Positions 57,909 through 64,000 of a stretch of DNA of 64,000 bases are shown piece by piece. A program made the translations under genes and the position numbers. Position 1 is the first letter of the stretch, and each line of letters starts with the position of its first letter. The DNA is from Botryosphaeria dothidea (lineage: Eukaryota > Ascomycota > Dothideomycetes > Botryosphaeriales > Botryosphaeriaceae): assembly GCA_011503125.2 (NCBI GenBank), contig WWBZ02000062.1, positions 806,001-870,000 of the forward strand, written 5' to 3'. A model generated the notes under the pieces. It did no database searches. It was not told the origin of the DNA and worked only from the letters and a program-made list of their open reading frames with translations.

Positions 57909-60900
57909 TCTGTCGCCGACCGCTCACGATGCGCTGCTTGGGTGTTTCGACTGCTGTGGCTTGCTCTTGTACGACGTGGATGACGTGAATCACCAAGGGC
58001 CAGGTTGGATGCCCGGGGCTCTACCAGCTGCTTGGGATAGCGTGGGTGCGTTCAGCGTGGACACACGATGCCTGACGCAGCGGTAGCCGGATAGCCCCGC
58101 AAGAACGCCAGTACCGCCGCTTCCACCAAACAAGAACGGCCGTATAGATCATGTGCGTCATGTCACAGGAACAACAGCAAGAAGGATATTGCGCGAAGCT
58201 CAAGATCTTCTCACTTATTCCGGAGGTTGCTCCATGTCCAATATGGACGGGACAGGACCCAAAAGCGCGGATACACGGGTGAACCAATTTGTGCTGCCGC
58301 ATGGGGCCAAGAGCACCCGCCCCGTCGACGGCCGCTGCCGCGAATTCGTGAAACATGATACGCACAATGGTCCTCACCTGACGGGCGATCAATCTGCACC
58401 CTATCCTCGCTGGCCGGAGGCGGAAAAATGTCAGCTGGCCATGGACAGAGCCTGCGGCTCAAAAGAGCGGGTGTTTCCCGCAAAAGACGGTGAACCGGCC
58501 GCTGTGACGGCCGCTGCAACGAAGGGATGGCTATGCAAGCTACACACCGAGCACCCCGCCGAGTTCTAGATTCCAGGCCTCCGAGCAATGGGCAAGACAT
58601 GATGCAGGCGTTTGTCATTACGGGATTTCGCCTAATCTAGACTTCAGCATTCGGCCACAACCCGCCGCCTGCGCGGGCTCGCATGAACACAATGCTGACT
58701 GGTGGAAGAGCAAGAGGGTCGCGGACGCGCACCCCAATCAGGCCTCTCCTTTCCATGGTACATCCTCATCAGGCTCCTCGATGCCAGTCTTGCTACGGCA
58801 AAGGGATTGCCAGGCGGACTCGGGCGATTGGATCACATTGGTTCCGTGACAAGTCTCCACTGCTTTTAGACCGGTGGGCCCCCGCCCGGCCGCTGCGGTG
58901 CGGACTGGGGATCTTCTGGCGGTGCAGCGTCATTTGATCATCGGCCTCTGTGACCCCCAATCACACTGCTGAAGCGCCTAGCCTGCTGCAGGTTTTTGGC
59001 AGGCTGGAAGCCAGCTGAAAAACTGCATGAGGCGGCAGCCGCAGCCGAACGACGTAAGCTCTTCGTTCCCCTCCTTCTTGATCGTCTATGGCGGGCCCCC
59101 AAATGCTCTCCACGTCCTTCTCACCCCCCGCTAGATCGTTGATGTTGTTTTGTCATCATCCTCGAAAGTGAGGCTGTCTACGAACGCCAAATTACCGAGA
59201 ACACCGCGACCCGAAATGACGCGGTAACGATGGCGGGCAGGGCAACATCCGCCACCGGCAGAGCCCGATAAGGCTTGGTGACGGGAATTTTCCCGAGGAC
59301 ATGGCCTTGGGACGGACAACCGTGTGCCCTCTTCTGGCTTCTTCCTTGTATTATTTATGGTCTCGAACTCTGGGAGTGCACGGCGGTGTTGCCAAGATTG
59401 AAGGAACAGGCTGTGCAGCGTTGTGGCTAGCCCGCGGACAGAGTGCGTTTGGAGCAGAGACAAGGCCAGCAGCACTGCGTTCCCCTTTCCTCGCTTATTC
59501 TTGGAGGTGGCCACGTGGGCGCCCGTCCGCCTGGGCTATGGCCTGGCCTGCCTCCTGTGCGAAACCGCCTTCTCCGTCCGCTTCATTCGAACCCCCATTC
59601 TCGCAACCGAGCGAACGGTGAACGGCCACCTCTATCTTGTACACAGACCTACGGTGCAGATGCGATACGTCTCATGCCTGTTCTTAACCCCTTGATGCGC
59701 AGCCTGTAGGGTTCATCTCCGCCACTTACCCGGAGGCCGTGTAACGACCACCGACGAACTACGGACGACCCGGTATGCACGAAGCACGCGATTAATCGCC
59801 AGATTTTGGCTTCCGAAGCTCTCCCACGATCTTCTTCTGCGCTGGGATCGAGACCGAAGCCGTAGCGCTTGTGGGAACATCTGCTCGTCCAGACGAATCA
59901 ATACCACGCCCCATGGCATCACATCTTCCTTCTTTGGAAGAAACTGCAGCTGACCTGCGCCGGGTCGGGCGACCAGTTCCCGGGCTCGCTCGAGGTACTC
60001 GTTCGAGCAGTTCCAGGCATTTTCCAGAAGCACGCTGCGTGTAAGCGGGCCGGCTAAGAGACGTATGAAGATTCTATTCAGGGGCCTTGCGGCGCAGCAA
60101 GGCCCTGATTCTTCCGTTCTCCACGCTTTCTCTCTGCCCGCTTCCATGGCGCTGTCATTCCTTTTGATCGGTTGGCTGCTTACCAACTTGCCCCTCGTCC
60201 GTCTCGGCGGTACTCCTACCCAGTGAGCGCAGATCGTAGCCGCACACTGTGCTGCTGATATCCATGCTGCATACATGCATAGCAAATATCACTTATACGT
60301 GGAGGAACGATGGAGAGAGAAGCCGAAATCAATGCATCTGGGGTAGAACATTGCCGGCGTCCCTCAGTCGCCAATCAGGGAAGGAGAGAAACAAAAGGAA
60401 TACACAATCGTCAACTCGTGGCACGATTCCTAGCTAATGGAAGCAGCAGGGATCGCTGATGCCTCATGATCAATTCTTCATCGGGCACAAATGCTGCACA
60501 TCCCAACTACCATCCCTGAGAAGACAATTTGTCCCCATCTCCTCGTCTTCATCCTCAGGAACGACCTTCCTTGGCTACAAAAGCGTACTTCCAGAGCGGG
60601 CCAAGTCGCCTCACCGGTGAAGAAATTTCTTCCTCTATATTTAGTGTACGAGCCACAAGCGTGCTCCCGGAGCCGCATCGCACGATCCACCCAAATTCGG
60701 CAAACCGGGCACAAACCGGCGAAGCTAAGGACTGTTGCGCACGAATTCGAGACGACAAACGGTGTCTCCGAGGGACAACGCCTTCCCACATCGACTTAGT
60801 CGGCCATCAGCCTCTGGACGAGGGTAGCTGCAAGGTGACAGGGTGCCGGCGTTCCGGTGATGCACCTCGGGAACAGCAGCTGCATTCATTCATCTCGCTA

Positions 60901-61331
60901 CGCCTCGCAGAAAGCACCACCAACAAACTTTTTACCATCAACATTCCCACTCATAATCACACTCCTGCATCTGATCGTCTTCGGGTGGATCTTTTCGCAC
61001 CGGTCAACCTGGACCAAGCGCCCCTCAACACAATGCAGCGAGCTACTTGTCCTCTTCAGGCGTTGTCGGGATACGAATCTGCATCTCCGCTACATTCGGT
61101 ACAAACCTGCATCCGCGGAGCTGGAGGTGTGAGCCAACAACAGTGTGAGCGACACGCCCATCTCCCACTGGAAAATGGGGCTGGAGACTCCAACCGCGGT
61201 CCAAGGAATGATCAGATGAGGAAGAACGACACAATCATCCGCTTCAACCAAGAGGCCGAGGGAGAGACATCCAGCTCAGGGAGCAGGGCATGGACTCCTT
61301 TCGCCGCTGACTTTGATCCCGGATAACTGAG
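57909..61331. other. Long stretch without a supported gene
   Basis: About 3.4 kb. Frames such as 58153-58569 (+), 59713-60285 (-) and 60529-61326 (+) lack recognisable domains, and their start and splice contexts are unconvincing. The last 500 bp may contain an upstream exon of the 61332 gene: the frame ending ELLVLFRRCRDTNLHLRYIR..ELE stops at 61126, where a GTGTGAG donor stands in the right phase. Confidence 0.45.
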
Positions 61332-61886
61332 AGATACGAACATCGCCGAGGGGACTGTGTGGATTTGTACGGCTACACTGGTTCTCTGGATCACATATTC
61401 GCGACACTACAATTTTACGGATCAGAGGTGGATTCTGGCCCGATAGAAAACTGTGAGGTGGGTTGTGTGAGGATGGCTGGCTGTTCGATGGCAAGTGCGG
61501 CTCTTTGGACGCCTGATCACTTCCATTGGTCATCCCATGAAGCCCTAGATGGGTTGAGGCTCGGGTGGGCACAGTACTACGCAGAGTCCAGCGAGGTAGG
61601 TTGAAGATTACCCGCAGTCTTGAATACTAACCCGCAGGCCCCTGAATTCGACTACTCTCCGCTGCCAAGACGAGACCTACAGTATGGCATCGACATTCCG
61701 CACGACTGCAAATGTTGTTCGAAGACAGGGGAAATCACGTCCTTCGTATATCCCTTGACGCGAGAGAGCCTACCAACACACATCGACAACTATCTAAGAC
61801 CTGTTTATATGGAGCACAACACCTTCAACACTGCGGTATACAGTCGACTGGTCTCTAAGGCTTCATGGCTTCATTCGAGGACCTAA
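61332..61886 (+). CDS. Hypothetical protein, C-terminal two exons
   Basis: Exons 61332-61595 and 61638-61886 flank a 42-bp intron with perfect fungal signals (GTAGGT donor, TACTAAC branch point, CCGCAG acceptor). The joined product of at least 170 aa reads as a real protein: DLYGYTGSLDHIFATLQFYG, WTPDHFHWSSHEALDGLRLGWAQYY, APEFDYSPLPRRD, IPHDCKCCSKTGEITSFVYPLTRESLPTHI. The 5' end is unresolved; there is no in-frame ATG before residue 44 of exon 61332. An exon ending at 61126 would join in phase 0. A CKCC pair could bind metal, but I do not recognise the family. Confidence 0.5.
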
Positions 61887-62670
61887 ACTTGTCTTGCATG
61901 GTGGAACGATGGCACAAAAGTTATACATTGCAGAGAAGGGTTGTAGGTCTCATGTTCGCCTGCCCCTGTCGCCGCCTTCCGGGCTCGGTCATACTGGCAG
62001 TATTTCTACTCATGCACTTGCATGCGTAAGCTATTCATTCGCTCCGTTTTCAATCTACGGTAAGCTTTCAGCAGGCTATTCTTCCGCTACAAAGATCACC
62101 CGTATGCATTAGCTGTATTTGCAATGGTAAGTTTCGTGCATTATGAGATAATCTACTGTTTTCGGCAAGGAGAAGGCCCTTTTCGCTTAAAAGATCATCC
62201 GTCTATACGTAGTTTTCGCGCGGCAGATCCGAAGAAGAGGAATCAATATATTGTTCTACGTAATCTACGACTACGAAATATAAGGATCATCTATATTCAA
62301 ATGCACTATCATCCTTTACGTGCAAGTGGGAGCGCGAACGCAGGACAGGGGCGTGATTATGCCGAACAATGCTCGCGAACGGACAAGTCCGTCATACACC
62401 CGGCGTAGTGATGCAGTCTAAAATTGTCGTTGGCCTCATTTCACCACGCGACAATTTGGCTGATGAATATGCTCGGGCATTTTTGCATCCGCCTCTGTCT
62501 TCGCGACAGTGACTGCTTGCTTTGCTGGCCTGCCGGCTCTGCGCATCGTCACCCCCCGACTTGAATCAACTTGGCGACAAAGTGGTTGCCGTTTACGGTG
62601 GTGCAGTATTCACATTCTACGTGCAGCTAATTCTCTTACCTTTCGAGGGCCGGCTGTATGTACATACCTA
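61887..62670. other. Convergent intergenic region
   Basis: Between the 3' ends of the 61332 gene and the glycerate kinase gene. AT-richer than its surroundings at 62110-62310. No gene supported. Confidence 0.45.
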
Positions 62671-63914
62671 TCACAGCTTCTCGACACTCTTGACGCGCCG
62701 GTCTTTGCCCACGACGAGGCGCAGCTGGCGGCCTTTCTCGCCCTTAAAGATGCCGGCACGGAGAGTGTCGGTGTAGAGCTCATAGGCGGGATAATCTTTT
62801 GTTAAAGGAGTCAGCAGATATTCGCAAAATTCTGTTGTGTCAGGGGAGCAGCGACTTACAGCCGTTGACGAAGTTGATGACCTGCTCGTCCGTCATGCCG
62901 GTGCCTTTGGCGGTGCGCAACGCAGCTTCTTGCTGCAGGCGCCAGTCGTAGACGTACGTCGTCTTCTCCGCATCGATGTGGACGAACGCGTCGAGCATGC
63001 TACACGTTTTCGCGCGGGAGCGGTCGTCAGCTCTTGTGCTCCTACTCTTTTCGCGCTGCCCACTCTCCACCACCACCACTACCCCGCTTGAACAGTCACC
63101 CGCACCACTATTCTCAACACCACAACACCAAAAGTGGGGGCGGTCAAACAGGAGGAAAGGGGACGGCGAGGACTCACTCGGTCAGCGCGTCGTACTCGCG
63201 CAGCTTGTCGTTCACGAACTTGAGGCTCTCAAGCTCGTGCCGCGCCAGCTGCCCGTCGTATCCGTCGCCTTTCGCCGCCTGCGCCTTCGCGTCCTCCCAC
63301 TTCGCAACCAGTTCCGCGTCGCTCAGCGCGCGGAACCCGACGCACCACCCTTCGAACACGACGACCTCGACGGGCTTCTCGCCCGGCTGGTTGACGCGCT
63401 CCCAGGTTTCTTCGGGGGCGCGGTCGCCCGCGCCAGAGTGCTGCGACTTGTCGTAGGACGGGATTGCGGTGGGTTGCTTGCGCGCGAGCGAGGCGAAGAC
63501 GGAGGCGCCCAGAGCGAGGTCATGGGTCGAGGGCTGCCCGCGGTGCTGGACGAGCGGGTTGCGCGGGTGGGACTGCGCGAGGGCGAGTTGGGCTGGGTGC
63601 GCGAGGTAGAGGTCGTCGATGCTGAGGACGGCGGTGGGGAGCGAGTGCGGCGGGGAGCGCAAGGTCGTGCAGAGGGTTGTGACCTGGTTTGAGGGAGTTT
63701 GGTGTCAGTTGCGATGCAATTGGGAGCTTTGCGGTTCTGGGTGAATTTGTTTTTTCTCTCTGCTCACCAGCGTCGTCTTCCCCGCGCCTTGCACGCCGTT
63801 CAGGCCCAGGAAGAAAGGCCTGCCATTGTCGCCGTGCTGCTGGCGGTGGGCGGCGATGCGGTCGATGATGAAGGGGATGCAGTGCTCGGACTTGTCGTCG
63901 ATGATGGCGGCCAT
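62671..63914 (-). CDS. D-glycerate 3-kinase (P-loop kinase, TDA10-like)
   Basis: Exons 63768-63914, 63178-63683, 62860-62999 and 62671-62795; introns 84, 178 and 64 bp; 305 aa. The N-terminus MAAIIDDKSEHCIPFIIDRI leads to a Walker A GLNGVQGAGKTTL at about residues 37-49. Then come VLSIDDLYL, NPLVQHRGQPSTHDLALG and VVVFEGWCVGF, and the C-terminal YPAYELYTDTLRAGIF and LRLVVGKDRRV. These are the landmarks of plant and yeast glycerate kinases of the phosphoribulokinase-like P-loop group, which phosphorylate D-glycerate to 3-phosphoglycerate. Length matches the family. The first intron falls directly after the P-loop. Confidence 0.9.
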
Positions 63915-64000
63915 TGCTGCGGGTTAGGGTTACTGTGGGTTCTGCGAAAGCGTCAGGTGGGCGCAAGGGGAGCCAGAGTTTACGGGCGGTAGCGTCATCT
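63915..64000. other. Upstream region of the glycerate kinase gene
   Basis: Last 86 bp of the window; only the 5' flank of the kinase gene. Confidence 0.4.

Noticed and set aside
59713..60285. A 190-aa minus-strand frame ending in an Arg-rich segment
   Set aside because: No family resemblance and no neighbouring frame that could be joined; possible but not supportable.

Overview
The window is nuclear DNA of a filamentous ascomycete (Pezizomycotina; a Dothideomycete is a guess from overall style only). The evidence is short 42-200 bp GT-AG introns, fungal gene families (NACHT-ankyrin NLR, LaeA-like methyltransferase, GDSL esterase), and repeats heavily mutated by CpA-to-TpA transitions, the signature of repeat-induced point mutation (RIP). 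It has two halves.

Positions 1-33356 are a nested transposon island with no intact host gene. I could resolve most junctions from LTR ends and target-site duplications. A LINE (+) spans the right part (25038-33356). A Ty3/Gypsy element A (+, 1-25037, 5' LTR off-window) lies inside it. A itself carries a solo LTR (750-953), a Ty1/Copia element (3640-9039, minus) and a second copy of the same Gypsy family, B (10514-24563, minus). B carries an unrelated Gypsy element C (12138-19899, minus) and a 447-bp TRIM (21445-21891). The right part of the LINE is split by a second Copia (26038-31966, minus), which holds a tRNA-derived SINE (26743-27294). Most coding sequence is riddled with stops. The exception is an intact Zn(II)2Cys6-like ORF on the + strand of element C (12710-13348), antisense to its polyprotein.

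Positions 33357-64000 are gene-bearing. Next to the island lies a group that looks like fungal allorecognition or innate immunity: a 1136-aa coiled-coil protein with a STAND-type N-terminal helical domain (34542-38212, minus), a SesB-like alpha/beta hydrolase (38971-40284, minus), and a divergently transcribed NACHT-ankyrin NLR (41038-44363, plus). The hydrolase C-terminus and the NLR N-terminus share a roughly 22-residue motif, the arrangement expected of an amyloid-signalling effector/NLR pair. I consider this the most interesting system in the window.

After that come ordinary genes: two lineage-type unknown proteins (44922-46221 and 46900-48171, minus), a 120-aa conserved small protein (49029-49515, plus), a membrane-anchored double-psi beta-barrel protein (50307-51074, plus), maleylacetoacetate isomerase (51227-51992, minus), a secreted GDSL esterase (52603-53903, minus), a LaeA-like methyltransferase (56584-57908, minus), a partial hypothetical gene (61332-61886, plus) and a D-glycerate 3-kinase (62671-63914, minus). 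Two long GC-rich stretches (53904-56583 and 57909-61331) contain many overlapping open frames but nothing I can defend as a gene. Exon boundaries were derived by hand from splice-site consensus and frame continuity.
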